Assembly: GCF_021023135.1 (NCBI RefSeq)
Contig: NZ_PGFV01000008.1
Location: forward strand, 62,001-126,000
From: Brevibacterium sp. CCUG 69071
GTDB taxonomy: Bacteria > Actinomycetota > Actinomycetes > Actinomycetales > Brevibacteriaceae
Direction of reading: 5' to 3'
Length of the DNA: 64,000 bases
A model generated the notes under the pieces. That model did no database searches. It was not told the origin of the DNA and saw only the letters and a list, made by a program, of their open reading frames with translations. This document shows, in pieces, positions 16,352 through 24,902 of the stretch. How positions within the stretch are numbered: position 1 is the first letter of the stretch; every line of letters begins with the position of its first letter. The position numbers were made by a program, and so were the translations under genes.

Positions 16352-16380
16352 ATCATAGAACCTGCAGGTTCTAGATTCAA
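16352..16380 (-). promoter_or_regulatory. toxin-antitoxin promoter with operator palindrome
   Basis: On the minus strand TTGAAT (16380-16375), a 17-bp spacer and TATGAT (16357-16352) make a near-consensus promoter. The spacer is nearly filled by the perfect 18-bp palindrome TAGAACCTGCAGGTTCTA (16356-16373). Initiation would fall about 16345, so GTG 16343 would be leaderless. This is the expected autoregulatory layout for a type II module. Confidence 0.8.
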
Positions 16381-16400
16381 CGGACAGTTTCCCCGCCGAG

Positions 16401-16481
16401 TCAGGCTTCCACGACCAGTCCCATCTCACCCGGCATTTCCGCCGGACCCTGGGCACGACCCCCGGAGTCTTCGCGGCCTGA
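16401..16481 (+). repeat. direct repeat B: orphan copy of araC 3' end
   Basis: 81 bp including the codons for GFHDQSHLTRHFRRTLG and the araC stop, 2 mismatches from 15580-15660. The flank to its left also matches araC after a 12-bp deletion. It has no start of its own and is a remnant created when the toxin-antitoxin islet entered or when araC was partly duplicated. Confidence 0.85.
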
Positions 16482-16484
16482 GAC

Positions 16485-18776
16485 TCAGAGGTACCCGTTG
16501 CGGTGACCGTAGGCTACGGCCTCGTCCCGGCTGCGGACGCCGAGCTTCTTGTACAGGGCGGAAAGTCGGTTCTTCAGCGACCCGGTCACGATCGCGTAGT
16601 CGCTGGCGATCCGCGGGATCGACTTGTCCGAGTCGATGGCGACGAGCAGCGACAGCTCCGCGGAGCGCAGCTCCGGTACGGCCGCCGTCGTCACCCGCAG
16701 GGTCTCGGGAAGGTCGAGGAGTCGCTGCTGGAGCTCGGCGACGCTCACTTCAGGATGGCTGAAGGTCGCTGCCAGGGCTGTCCAGGCGACGGCGTCCGCG
16801 GTCTGCGCGATCAGGTCGATCCGCGCCTGTCTGGACAGCTGCGTCAGCGGTGTCACCGTCGAGGCGATCGTGCAGTAGTCGAGGACATGGCCGAAGAGTT
16901 CGACCGCCTCGGCGCTGCGTCCCTCCTGATGGAGGACGGTGGTGCGCAGGGCCGCAGCCGAAGCCTTGAGCCTCGGGCCCTCACCACCGGAGAGCACCGG
17001 ACCGGTGTGATTCCACACCTGCGCCCGGCGTCCGAACATCAGGCCCTGGCGCGCACTCGTCAGAGCGTATCCGGGACTCGCGGGGTTCATGCTCGCCACC
17101 AGTTCCTGCAGCAGCTTCGCCTCCCCGGCCGCGAGGAAGACGAAACTGGCGAGGTCGACGATTCCTGAGAACGGCGTGGTCGAAGGATTCGTCACCGGAA
17201 CCATCAGCTGGATGGCGTTCTCCGTGAGCTCCTTCGCCGCGATCGAGGTCCGCCCGATGTAGACGCTGTAGAGGCTCTCGGCCAGGGCCGGAAGCGCGCC
17301 GAGGTGGGGCACCGGTCCGAGACTCCGCAGCTTCCCCAGTGCCCGCTCAGCCGCGTCGAGATCGAGACGATCGAGGCTGCGCAGCGCCGCGATGACCTGC
17401 GCCTTGGGCTCATCAGGCAGCACGTCCATTCCGAACGAGTCCGCTTGCTGTCGCGCGAGAGCAAGGGTCCGATCGACATCGGTGCCGCGACCGTGGCCGA
17501 CTCCGGCCAGAGCGGTCTCCACCTGCGCCTCGAGCATCGGATGCCAGGAGTTCGGGGCATAGGTCTCCGAGAACTGGACCACTCGCTGCAGGATCTGCAG
17601 CGCCTCGGGGAACCGTCCGGCGGTCACGAGGTTGTGTCCGTGTTCGAGGTTGAGCTCGGCCTGGATCATCTGCGAAAAGCCGGGTGCCTGCCCGGCGAGC
17701 TCGCGCAGGTGTTCCCGCCCGGTGCCGATGACGGCCAGCGCGGCCCCGACGTCACCGCCGACGCCCAGCTCCCTGGCCTCGAGTGTGGTCAGGACGGCCA
17801 CCTCGTCGGCGGTGAGATCCGCGGCATCACGGCCGGTGATCGAGGCACGGATGCCTGGGAGCACCAAGCGGTCGAAATCGGTGCGCGGGAGCACTCGTAC
17901 ACTCTCGTCGGTGCCGAGCCGGCGACGCGTCGAGTCGACGAGGCGGGCCGCGCTCCTGGCGAGCGCGAGGATCGGGCGTCGGGAGATGACCTCCTCGGGG
18001 ACCGCGAGATACGCGTCGACGGCTGTGTCCACCTCACCGAAGATGTTGAGTGAACGGCGGGTCCACAGCTGTTCGAGCAGGTCCCAGTTCTCGATGTCGA
18101 CGATGAGGGCAAGAGCCTCGTCGAGTCCGGGTCCCCCTTCGGCCTTGAGCCGGCCATGCAGATTCTCCAGGGCCAGAGCGAAGGCCTGGCGGGGCGAACG
18201 CCACCGCGGATGCTCGGAAGGAATCACGACCCGGCGCATCAGGGCTCGGATCAGCGGCGGAACGGAGAAGACCTCCTCGTCCCCGTGCTCGATGCGCAGC
18301 AGACCCGCCGAGACCAAGCGCGAGATGAGTTCTCGGGTCGTCATCTCACCGGCGGCGTCCGCCTCGGCGAGGGCGTGAGCGGAGCGGCTGAGGTCCACCA
18401 GCGTCGAGGTGATCCGGCGCGGCCACGAGAGCAGCACGAGCAGATAGATGTCCGCAGACAGCTCGGCATCACCGCTGCGATGAGGGTTGACCTCGGGCGG
18501 CAGCAGCGCATCGACGCGCGGCTCATCGATGTCGGAGAGCCTGATCCCTGCACGTTCTGCCGCACCGAGCAGCGCCCGGGCGATCTTCACCCGCCCGGCA
18601 CTGCAGGAGAAGAGGTTCTTCCGTTCGGTCTCGGTCAGAGCACGGCCGGGGTCGATCACCTCGGCGAATTGGTCGAGGGTCCTGGCTCGTGGGCCGAATT
18701 CCTTCTCGAAGGCGGTGTCGCTGTCGGGAGCCGTGTCAACGATGTCGACGGGGGTTTCAGGGTCGCTGGAGAGCAA
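16485..18776 (-). CDS. large LuxR-type regulator lacking an NTPase motif
   Basis: 763 aa with a TTG start at 18776. The C-terminus is a LuxR helix-turn-helix: ELSLLVAIDSDKSIPRIASDYAIVTGSLKNRLSALYKKLGVRSRDEAVAYG. Before it are several hundred helical residues like the TPR-rich region of MalT/LAL regulators, with repeated A/L/E patterns. No P-loop was found, so the STAND ATPase of full LAL proteins (about 900 aa) appears missing. Residues of about 105-210 resemble the winged helix that normally follows it. Its target is unknown. The neighbouring methyltransferase is on the same strand, 133 bp upstream. Confidence 0.8.
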   Translation of the reverse strand: MLSSDPETPVDIVDTAPDSDTAFEKEFGPRARTLDQFAEVIDPGRALTETERKNLFSCSAGRVKIARALLGAAERAGIRLSDIDEPRVDALLPPEVNPHRSGDAELSADIYLLVLLSWPRRITSTLVDLSRSAHALAEADAAGEMTTRELISRLVSAGLLRIEHGDEEVFSVPPLIRALMRRVVIPSEHPRWRSPRQAFALALENLHGRLKAEGGPGLDEALALIVDIENWDLLEQLWTRRSLNIFGEVDTAVDAYLAVPEEVISRRPILALARSAARLVDSTRRRLGTDESVRVLPRTDFDRLVLPGIRASITGRDAADLTADEVAVLTTLEARELGVGGDVGAALAVIGTGREHLRELAGQAPGFSQMIQAELNLEHGHNLVTAGRFPEALQILQRVVQFSETYAPNSWHPMLEAQVETALAGVGHGRGTDVDRTLALARQQADSFGMDVLPDEPKAQVIAALRSLDRLDLDAAERALGKLRSLGPVPHLGALPALAESLYSVYIGRTSIAAKELTENAIQLMVPVTNPSTTPFSGIVDLASFVFLAAGEAKLLQELVASMNPASPGYALTSARQGLMFGRRAQVWNHTGPVLSGGEGPRLKASAAALRTTVLHQEGRSAEAVELFGHVLDYCTIASTVTPLTQLSRQARIDLIAQTADAVAWTALAATFSHPEVSVAELQQRLLDLPETLRVTTAAVPELRSAELSLLVAIDSDKSIPRIASDYAIVTGSLKNRLSALYKKLGVRSRDEAVAYGHRNGYL

Positions 18777-18909
18777 AAGGGCGTCTTCTCTGTTATTGCG
18801 GCCGAAGCCGTGGCAGTGGGTGGCTGCCGAAATGAGGGGTATGTGCAGTTCTGGAAGTCAGGTATAGCACACAAATCTTGACAGCGTTCCAAGACCCGCC
18901 CCAGAGAGC

Positions 18910-19611
18910 TCACCGACGTCTGAGCAGCACCACTCCGTCTTTGACCGTGGCGGTCTCGATGCCGTCGGGTCCAGTCGCCTCGCGAGGACGGGATTCCGCG
19001 GTCACGAGCTCCCACTCGGAGTCGGCGAGACCGAGCTCGACGACCTCGGCGGTCGGTGAGAGGAGATCGCTGTGATGTTCGCCGAGGTCGAAGTCGTTCG
19101 GGTCCTCGACACCGTGATAGCGCAGCGCCCAGGGCGGAATGTCGGCGGGATCGTCGAAGACATGGGTGACGAGGAGGAGATGCCCGCCCGGGCGAATACG
19201 GCCCGCGGCCCGGCGGAGGATCTCAGTGCGCGGGAGTTCGACGGTCGAATGGAAGAACGAGGCGGTGACGAGGTCGAAGGTCTCCTCCGTCGTCCAGTCG
19301 CCGAGGTCGTGGCTGATCCAGGTGATGGCGTCACCGACCCCGGCGGCCCGGGCGCCCTCGGCTCCGCGTGCGGTAGCCGTGGCGGAGATGTCGACGGCCG
19401 TGACCTGCCACCCCTGCTGTGCCAGCCAGACTGCGTCCCCGCCCTCGCCGCAGCCGAGTTCGAGGACCCTGCGCGGGTGCACGGGCAGCTCGGTGACCAC
19501 CTCGGCCGTGGTCGGGTTGACCCGGCCGGACCATCGCCTGTGACTGTCGGAGTACTGGCCCTCCCAGTACTGCTGTGGGGATTCCTCGTGAACCGATTCC
19601 TGTTCGCTCAT
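18910..19611 (-). CDS. class I SAM-dependent methyltransferase
   Basis: 233 aa from ATG 19611. Motif I is VLELGCGEGGDAVWLAQQGWQVTAVDIS (about 49-76), followed by FDLVTASFFHST and RPGGHLLLVTH. N-terminal YWEGQYSDSHRRWSGRVNPTTAE resembles thiopurine/tellurite-resistance type methyltransferases, which act on small toxic nucleophiles. Substrate not assignable. It is divergent from the XRE-cupin regulator with two TTGC-type palindromes between them, so that regulator probably controls it. Confidence 0.87.
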   Translation of the reverse strand: MSEQESVHEESPQQYWEGQYSDSHRRWSGRVNPTTAEVVTELPVHPRRVLELGCGEGGDAVWLAQQGWQVTAVDISATATARGAEGARAAGVGDAITWISHDLGDWTTEETFDLVTASFFHSTVELPRTEILRRAAGRIRPGGHLLLVTHVFDDPADIPPWALRYHGVEDPNDFDLGEHHSDLLSPTAEVVELGLADSEWELVTAESRPREATGPDGIETATVKDGVVLLRRR

Positions 19612-19633
19612 GACTCCATCATCCCCACTCGAC

Positions 19634-19668
19634 TTGCGCATGCGCAAACATTCTTGCAAAATCGGCAA
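19634..19668. promoter_or_regulatory. tandem operator for the XRE-cupin regulator
   Basis: The perfect 14-bp palindrome TTGCGCATGCGCAA (19634-19647) is followed by the imperfect TTGCAAAATCGGCAA (19654-19668). They lie between the divergent methyltransferase (start 19611) and XRE gene (start 19705). The repeated TTGC...GCAA pattern suggests two dimer sites. Confidence 0.55.
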
Positions 19669-19704
19669 AACACCGGCACACAAGAGACAAGTGGGAGGAC
19701 TCCG

Positions 19705-20334
19705 ATGGTCGAGGAACTCAAGCACATCGGCACGCGACTGCGGGCGCTGCGCAACAGTCGCGGGTGGACACTCGAGGATCTGGCCGCTCGGGCGCAGATG
19801 TCGACGAGCACGCTCTCCCGCCTGGAGTCGGGGAAGCGGCAGGCCAGCCTCGAACTCCTCGTCCCGCTCACCCGACAGCTGGGCATCAGCCTCGACAGTC
19901 TCATCACGCCGACCGCACGCGATCCGAGGGTTCGCCGCAGTCCCGTCCACAGGAACGGGATGGTCATCGCGCCGCTGGCCCCGGAGGGCGCCCCCATCGC
20001 GACGTATAAGATCACCTACCCGCCAGTGGACACGCTCCCGGAGCCGAAGATCCACGACGGTTATGAATGGCTCTATGTGCTCACGGGGAAGGTGCGACTG
20101 ATCCTCGGCGATCAGGACCTCGTGCTCTCACGCGGCGAAGCCGCCGAGTTCGACACCCGCGTCCCCCACAGCATCTGCGCGGCGGGCAAACGCTCGGCTC
20201 AGGTGCTGAGCATCTTCAACAACGACGGGGTGCGCATGCACACCCACACCGCCGGTACGGAGATCGCCGCATCCGACGCAACCGACACCAACGCTGCCGG
20301 CACAGAGCCTTCCAACACCGACCCCGCCGACTGA
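19705..20334 (+). CDS. XRE family regulator with C-terminal cupin
   Basis: 209 aa; GGGAGG precedes ATG 19705. The N-terminal XRE helix-turn-helix is RLRALRNSRGWTLEDLAARAQMSTSTLSRLESGKRQASLELL. Residues of about 95-180 form a cupin_2 sensor: HDGYEWLYVLTGKVRLILGDQDLVLSRGEAAEFDTRVPHSI. The tail is Thr/Ala/Asp-rich and probably disordered. Such proteins respond to small molecules and regulate adjacent genes. Here the divergent methyltransferase is the best candidate. Confidence 0.9.
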   Translation: MVEELKHIGTRLRALRNSRGWTLEDLAARAQMSTSTLSRLESGKRQASLELLVPLTRQLGISLDSLITPTARDPRVRRSPVHRNGMVIAPLAPEGAPIATYKITYPPVDTLPEPKIHDGYEWLYVLTGKVRLILGDQDLVLSRGEAAEFDTRVPHSICAAGKRSAQVLSIFNNDGVRMHTHTAGTEIAASDATDTNAAGTEPSNTDPAD

Positions 20335-20341
20335 GTGCCGC

Positions 20342-21052
20342 TCACACCCATCGGTATTCGTATTCCGGGCGTCCCGGGGTGCCGTGCCGCGGCTGCTTGG
20401 CCGCCTGCTTCGTCGCCACCAGGTGCTCGAGGTAGCGGCGCACGGTCACTCGTGAAAGTTCCAAGCGCATCCCGACCTCGTTAGCCGAGAGCGGTGCCTC
20501 CGAATTACGCACGACCTCCGAGACCGTTGCAAGGGTTTCAGCGATCAGCCCTTTGGGTAACTGGGTCGCCGACACCGAACGCAGGGAGCTGAGCGCACTG
20601 TCGACCGAGGCCTGCGTCGCCAGGGCTCCCCCATCGGTCAGGCCCTGCCGGAACTCCCGCTGGTTCTCCAGCTTCTCCCGAAACGCGGCGAAGACGAAAG
20701 GTTTGATGAGGTATTGGGTAATCCCCGTCGAGATTGCGGACCTGATCACCTGCAGGTGCCGCACAGCGGTGATCGCGATGATGTCGGCATCGTGATTGCG
20801 GCCGCTCAGCTTCTTCGCCACCTCGAGTCCGTGGGAATCGGTGAGATTCATATCCAGCAGCACGATGTCGACCGGCGTCCCGGCCGCGGCGAGCTCATCG
20901 AAGCGAGTCAGGGCCTCACCGCCGCTCAGGCACACTCCGGCCACTGAGAAGCCGGGCACCCGCCGGACGAAATCGGCATGCGCCTCGGCCGTCAGCGGGT
21001 CGTCCTCGACGATGAGGACCCGCAGCTCACGGTCATCTGCCACCGCCGTCAC
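20342..21052 (-). CDS. response regulator, CitB/DcuR type
   Basis: 236 aa. Receiver domain: LRVLIVEDDPLTAEAHADFV, the phosphorylation site in VDIVLLDMNLTDSHGLEV, and ITQYLIKPF with the conserved Lys. The C-terminal helix-turn-helix (PLSANEVGMRLELSRVTVRRYLEHLVATKQAAKQP) is that of CitB/DctR regulators. Its start overlaps the kinase gene by 20 bp. With the kinase it forms a C4-dicarboxylate/citrate-type two-component system, close to a DctA-like transporter. Confidence 0.92.
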   Translation of the reverse strand: MTAVADDRELRVLIVEDDPLTAEAHADFVRRVPGFSVAGVCLSGGEALTRFDELAAAGTPVDIVLLDMNLTDSHGLEVAKKLSGRNHDADIIAITAVRHLQVIRSAISTGITQYLIKPFVFAAFREKLENQREFRQGLTDGGALATQASVDSALSSLRSVSATQLPKGLIAETLATVSEVVRNSEAPLSANEVGMRLELSRVTVRRYLEHLVATKQAAKQPRHGTPGRPEYEYRWV

Positions 21053-22787
21053 CGTCCTCTCCGTCGTTCACATCGCCATCCTCGCCGCAGAAGCGCTCCG
21101 CCCTCAACGGCAGTGTCACCGTGAAGATCGCGCCCCCATCAGATTCGACCCCGAGATGGCCCCTGAGGCGCGTCACCGCCTGCCGGACGAGGACGAGGCC
21201 GAATCCGCGGCCGGCGAGGCCGTCGTCTGCCGTCTTCGCAGAGGCACCGAGGTGGAAGATCGCGTCGATGTCGGCTTCCCCGACTCCCGGTCCGGAATCG
21301 GCGATGGTGATGATGAGCTCCCCGTCGGCAGCGAGGAAGTCCGCCCACACGTGCCGCTCGTCCGAGTCGGCGGCGGCGTCGAAGGCATTGTCGAGGAGGT
21401 TCCCGGCCACGGTGACGAGGTCCCTGGCGTCGAGGCTGCCCGGGGGCAGTTCGCCGTTGGCGGTGACTGTGAGTTCGATGCCGCGTTCATTGGCCTGGGC
21501 GGCTTTGCCGATCATCAGCGCCGTGATGAAGGGTTCGTCGAGGGAATCGACGAAGGAGTCCGTCAGTCGCTGCGATTCCTGTCGGTCGCGAACCGCGAAG
21601 TCAAGCGCCTCCTGGCTGCGTCCGAGCTCGATGAGCGTGGATACGGTGTGGAGTCGGTTGGCATGTTCGTGGGTCTGGGCCCGCAGCGCCTCGGACAGGG
21701 TGGTCATCGTGGCGAGTTCACCGGTGAGCTCCTGGATGTCGGTGCGATCGCGCAGGGTCACCACGGTGCCCTGTCCGCCCTCGTCGCGCGGTCGACGACC
21801 GCCGCCGGGTCCGCGGCCGCGCGCCCGGTCCCCGCGCTCGGGTTGGCTCGCCTGCTTCTGACTGACCACGAGCACCCGTTCCCGTGTCAGGTGGATCTCA
21901 TCGACGGCCACCCGGCCCGAGCCGAGGAGGTCACGCACGGATTCCGGGAGGACCACCTCGGCGAGGGGAACGGGGTCATGATCCCCGGGATCAGGCAGAC
22001 CCAGCAGGGACGCGGCCTCATCGTTGTAGAGGACGAGCCGCCGGTCGTCATCGACGAGGATGAGGCCTTCGCGCACCGAATGCAGGGCGGAGTCGTAGAA
22101 CGCGAAGAGGCTCTTGAGCTGTTCGGGACCGTACCCCAGAGTCACGCGCCGCAGATACCGGCTGAGAATCCAGGCCCCCAGCCCGCCGAGGGCGATGGCG
22201 GCGAGGCCGACGATGATGATCTGCGGCAGGGAGGCCGCCTGGGCCACGGACAGCGATTCGAGGGTGACCCCGACGGCGACCATCGCGGTGACCTCGCCGG
22301 TCTCGTCGAAGACGGGCACGATCGCGCGCACCGACGGCCCGAGCGTGCCCTCGTACTCCTCGACCTGGCTGTGCCCGTTCAGGGCGGCACCGATGCTGCC
22401 GATGTAGGGTTGGCCGAGCTGGGAGGGGTCCGGATGGGTGTAGCGGGTGCGGTCGCGGTCCATGATCGTGACGAAGTCAACATCGGCGGTCGCGATGACG
22501 GTGAGCGCATAGGGCTGAAGCTGCGCCGAGGCATCCGGAGCCTCGACCGAGGAGACCACAAAGGGGTCGTGGGCAAGGGTCTCCGCGATGGAGAGCACCC
22601 GATCGGCCGTCGCACTGCGCTCCTGGTCGAGGGTGCGCACGTAGCTCATGATCGACAGGGCGAGGCAGACGATGACGATGAGCACGAGCTGGAACAGGAA
22701 CAGCTGCCGCGCCAGCGGACCGCCTCGGCGCCGGTGCCGAACCCGGCCTGACAGACCCCTACCCTCCTGAATGCTGTGCCGGACCAC
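21033..22787 (-). CDS. sensor histidine kinase, CitA/DcuS type
   Basis: 584 aa. The first membrane helix is at about 29-48 (LFLFQLVLIVIVCLALSIM), then an extracytoplasmic single-Cache/PAS sensor with DFVTIMDRDRTRYTHPDPSQLG, typical of CitA. The second helix is at about 190-210, followed by a cytoplasmic PAS. The phosphoacceptor region is LRAQTHEHANRLHTVSTLIELG; ATP-binding motifs are NLLDNAFDAA, DSGPGV and GRGFGLVLVRQA. A Gly/Arg/Asp-rich insertion (about 335-355) interrupts the linker. The upstream DoxX gene ends 9 bp before it. GTG 22787 is taken as start, without a clear ribosome site. Confidence 0.9.
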   Translation of the reverse strand: MVRHSIQEGRGLSGRVRHRRRGGPLARQLFLFQLVLIVIVCLALSIMSYVRTLDQERSATADRVLSIAETLAHDPFVVSSVEAPDASAQLQPYALTVIATADVDFVTIMDRDRTRYTHPDPSQLGQPYIGSIGAALNGHSQVEEYEGTLGPSVRAIVPVFDETGEVTAMVAVGVTLESLSVAQAASLPQIIIVGLAAIALGGLGAWILSRYLRRVTLGYGPEQLKSLFAFYDSALHSVREGLILVDDDRRLVLYNDEAASLLGLPDPGDHDPVPLAEVVLPESVRDLLGSGRVAVDEIHLTRERVLVVSQKQASQPERGDRARGRGPGGGRRPRDEGGQGTVVTLRDRTDIQELTGELATMTTLSEALRAQTHEHANRLHTVSTLIELGRSQEALDFAVRDRQESQRLTDSFVDSLDEPFITALMIGKAAQANERGIELTVTANGELPPGSLDARDLVTVAGNLLDNAFDAAADSDERHVWADFLAADGELIITIADSGPGVGEADIDAIFHLGASAKTADDGLAGRGFGLVLVRQAVTRLRGHLGVESDGGAIFTVTLPLRAERFCGEDGDVNDGEDGDGGGR

Positions 22788-22796
22788 CCGGACGGG

Positions 22797-23201
22797 TCAC
22801 TTCTTCGACCCGCCGAGCACGAGTGCGGCGCCGATGGCGAGCAGCCAGGTGTCCTTGGCCACGGCGGTGCCGTCCTGGGAGGGGCGGATGCCGTCGTCCT
22901 CGGTCATCGAATCGATCGAGAAGTAGTTGGCCACCAGCCCCGAGGCGAAGGTGGCCAGTGCCGCGCCGGCGACCCGGGTAGGCACGAAGGGCAACAGCAG
23001 TGCGGTGCCGACGGCGATCTCGCCGTAGGAGAGGAACTTCCCGAACTGCTCGGGCGTCATGTTCTCCACGATCGGAACTCCGTTGGCGGCCATCTCCTGC
23101 AGGCCTTTGGCGGTGTCGGCGTCCATGCCGAGCTTGCCGATTCCGGAGTTGAGGATGAAGGCACCGGGAACGGCGCGCAGAAGTGCTGTGCTGAGACTCA
23201 T
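22797..23201 (-). CDS. DoxX family membrane protein
   Basis: 134 aa with about four hydrophobic segments. N-terminal LLRAVPGAFILNSGIGKLGMD, then FGKFLSYGEIAVGTALLLPFVPTRVAGAALATFASGLV, match the DoxX/SURF4-like family. Actinobacterial DoxX proteins contribute to redox homeostasis at the membrane, but the biochemical role is unclear. It is the first gene of a DoxX-kinase-regulator operon and is divergent from the DctA-like transporter, with a palindrome 20 bp before its start. Confidence 0.82.
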   Translation of the reverse strand: MSLSTALLRAVPGAFILNSGIGKLGMDADTAKGLQEMAANGVPIVENMTPEQFGKFLSYGEIAVGTALLLPFVPTRVAGAALATFASGLVANYFSIDSMTEDDGIRPSQDGTAVAKDTWLLAIGAALVLGGSKK

Positions 23202-23220
23202 GTCCTACCTCTTCGTATGC

Positions 23221-23234
23221 GGTTGACGTCAACC
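23221..23234. promoter_or_regulatory. 14-bp palindrome between doxX and dctA
   Basis: GGTTGACGTCAACC is a perfect palindrome 20 bp upstream of the DoxX start (23201) and 113 bp upstream of the DctA start (23347). It would overlap the core promoter of the DoxX operon. It may be the site for the CitB-like regulator or another dimeric repressor. Confidence 0.5.
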
Positions 23235-23346
23235 TTAAGACTAGCCGCGAACTGTGTCTGTGAACACTATGAACGCAACCGAGACACCGGTCACGTTTGG
23301 TGGCAACATTGCTGGGCAGATAGTCACGACCACTCAAGGAGGAGAG

Positions 23347-24690
23347 ATGGCAACGACGCCACACACGGCTGAGCAGCAGCCGAAGAAGAAGGATCGCACC
23401 CACTGGCTCTACATCATGGTCATCGCGGCCGTGGTGCTCGGCGCTGCGCTTGGTCTCATCGCCCCAGCGGCAGGTATCGCCTTCGAACCTTTGGGGAAGG
23501 CCTTCGTGGCCCTTATCAAAATGATCATCGCACCCGTGATCTTCTGCACCATCGTCCTCGGGGTCGGCTCAGTGGCCAGGGCAGCGACTGTCGGAAAGGT
23601 CGGCGGCATCGCTCTGATCTACTTCCTGATCATGGCCACTTTCGCGCTGATCATCGGTCTGGTCGTCGGCAATTTCATCCACCCGGGAAGCGGTCTGCAC
23701 CTGCAGCCGTACGAGGAGGCCTCCGGCGGCGAGGAGGGCGGCACGGTCGCGTTCCTCATGAGCCTCATCCCCGGAGACATCCCCGTCCTGCCCACCCTCG
23801 TGCTCGCGCTGCTGGTCGGCTTCGCCCTGCAGTCGATGGGCAAGGCCGGTGAGCCCGTGCTCACCGGAATCAAGCACATCCAGGCCGTGGTCTTCAAGCT
23901 CATGATGATGATCATGTGGGCCGCTCCCGTCGGTGCCTTCGGTGCGATCGCCGCGGTCGTCGGCAAGACCGGCTGGGCCGCGATCGGGTCGATGGCGATC
24001 CTCATGGGCGCCTTCTACCTCACCTGCGCCCTGTTCATCGTCATCGTCCTTGGCGGCATGCTCAAGCTCGTCACCGGGCTCAACATCTTCCTGCTGCTGA
24101 AGTACCTGGGCAGGGAATTCCTGCTCATCTTCTCCACCTCGTCCTCGGAGTCGGCTCTGCCGCGTCTGATTGCGAAGATGGAGCATGCGGGAGTCTCGAA
24201 ACCGGTCGTCGGCATCACCGTGCCCACCGGCTACTCGTTCAACCTCGACGGCACTGCGATCTACCTGACCATGGCCTCCCTGTTCGTGTCCACGGCCATG
24301 GGGATGCCGATGAGCCTGGGCGAGCAGATCTCACTGCTCGTGTTCATGATCATCGCCTCGAAGGGTGCCGCCGGTGTCACCGGTGCGGGCCTGGCGACCC
24401 TGGCCGCCGGCCTGCAGTCCCACCGTCCCGAGCTCCTCGACGGCATGGGCGTCATCGTCGGCATCGACAAGTTCATGTCCGAGTGCCGTGCCCTGACGAA
24501 CTTCACCGGCAACGCCGTGGCCACCCTGCTCATCGGCAAGTGGACGAACGAGATCGACCTCGCCCAGGCCCGGGCGACGCTGAGCGGAGAGAGCCCGTTC
24601 GATGAGCTCTCCCTCCAGCCCGATGCCCACGGCGCACCGGCCGACAGCGGCGAGTCCGGTCCCGGAGAGAAGGTTTCCACCCTGTCCTGA
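23347..24690 (+). CDS. dctA: dicarboxylate/proton (sodium) symporter, DctA family
   Basis: 447 aa from ATG 23347 with AAGGAGG just upstream; a longer reading from 23254 is less likely. It has about eight membrane segments and the DAACS signatures: IKMIIAPVIFCTIVLG, FSTSSSESALPRLI (the re-entrant Ser-rich hairpin), and GYSFNLDGTAIYLTMASLF. It imports C4-dicarboxylates such as succinate, fumarate or malate. The CitAB-like two-component operon is divergent, and a malic enzyme is encoded at the far left of the window. It ends before a strong terminator. Confidence 0.92.
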   Translation: MATTPHTAEQQPKKKDRTHWLYIMVIAAVVLGAALGLIAPAAGIAFEPLGKAFVALIKMIIAPVIFCTIVLGVGSVARAATVGKVGGIALIYFLIMATFALIIGLVVGNFIHPGSGLHLQPYEEASGGEEGGTVAFLMSLIPGDIPVLPTLVLALLVGFALQSMGKAGEPVLTGIKHIQAVVFKLMMMIMWAAPVGAFGAIAAVVGKTGWAAIGSMAILMGAFYLTCALFIVIVLGGMLKLVTGLNIFLLLKYLGREFLLIFSTSSSESALPRLIAKMEHAGVSKPVVGITVPTGYSFNLDGTAIYLTMASLFVSTAMGMPMSLGEQISLLVFMIIASKGAAGVTGAGLATLAAGLQSHRPELLDGMGVIVGIDKFMSECRALTNFTGNAVATLLIGKWTNEIDLAQARATLSGESPFDELSLQPDAHGAPADSGESGPGEKVSTLS

Positions 24691-24715
24691 CCAGGGTCCT
24701 ATCCTGACGCAGGAG

Positions 24716-24772
24716 ACGACGCGGGTGCCGGTACTCCCCCGAACATGGGAGTTCCGGCACCCGCGTCGTTTC
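24716..24772 (+). terminator. strong hairpin terminator after dctA
   Basis: A 16-bp perfect stem (24716-24731 with 24754-24769) is extended by an inner 6-bp stem and followed by TTT. It insulates dctA from the peptide-synthetase locus. Confidence 0.85.
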
Positions 24773-24902
24773 GTATCCACTCCCGACGAGGCGATCGCCA
24801 GAATTTCCCCCACCGACCAATCCACGTGCCCGAGCCCTCCGAATGACTCATGTTCGCTCCACTGCGGACGATTGCAACCCGAGTCAGAAGAGGACAGTGA
24901 CA

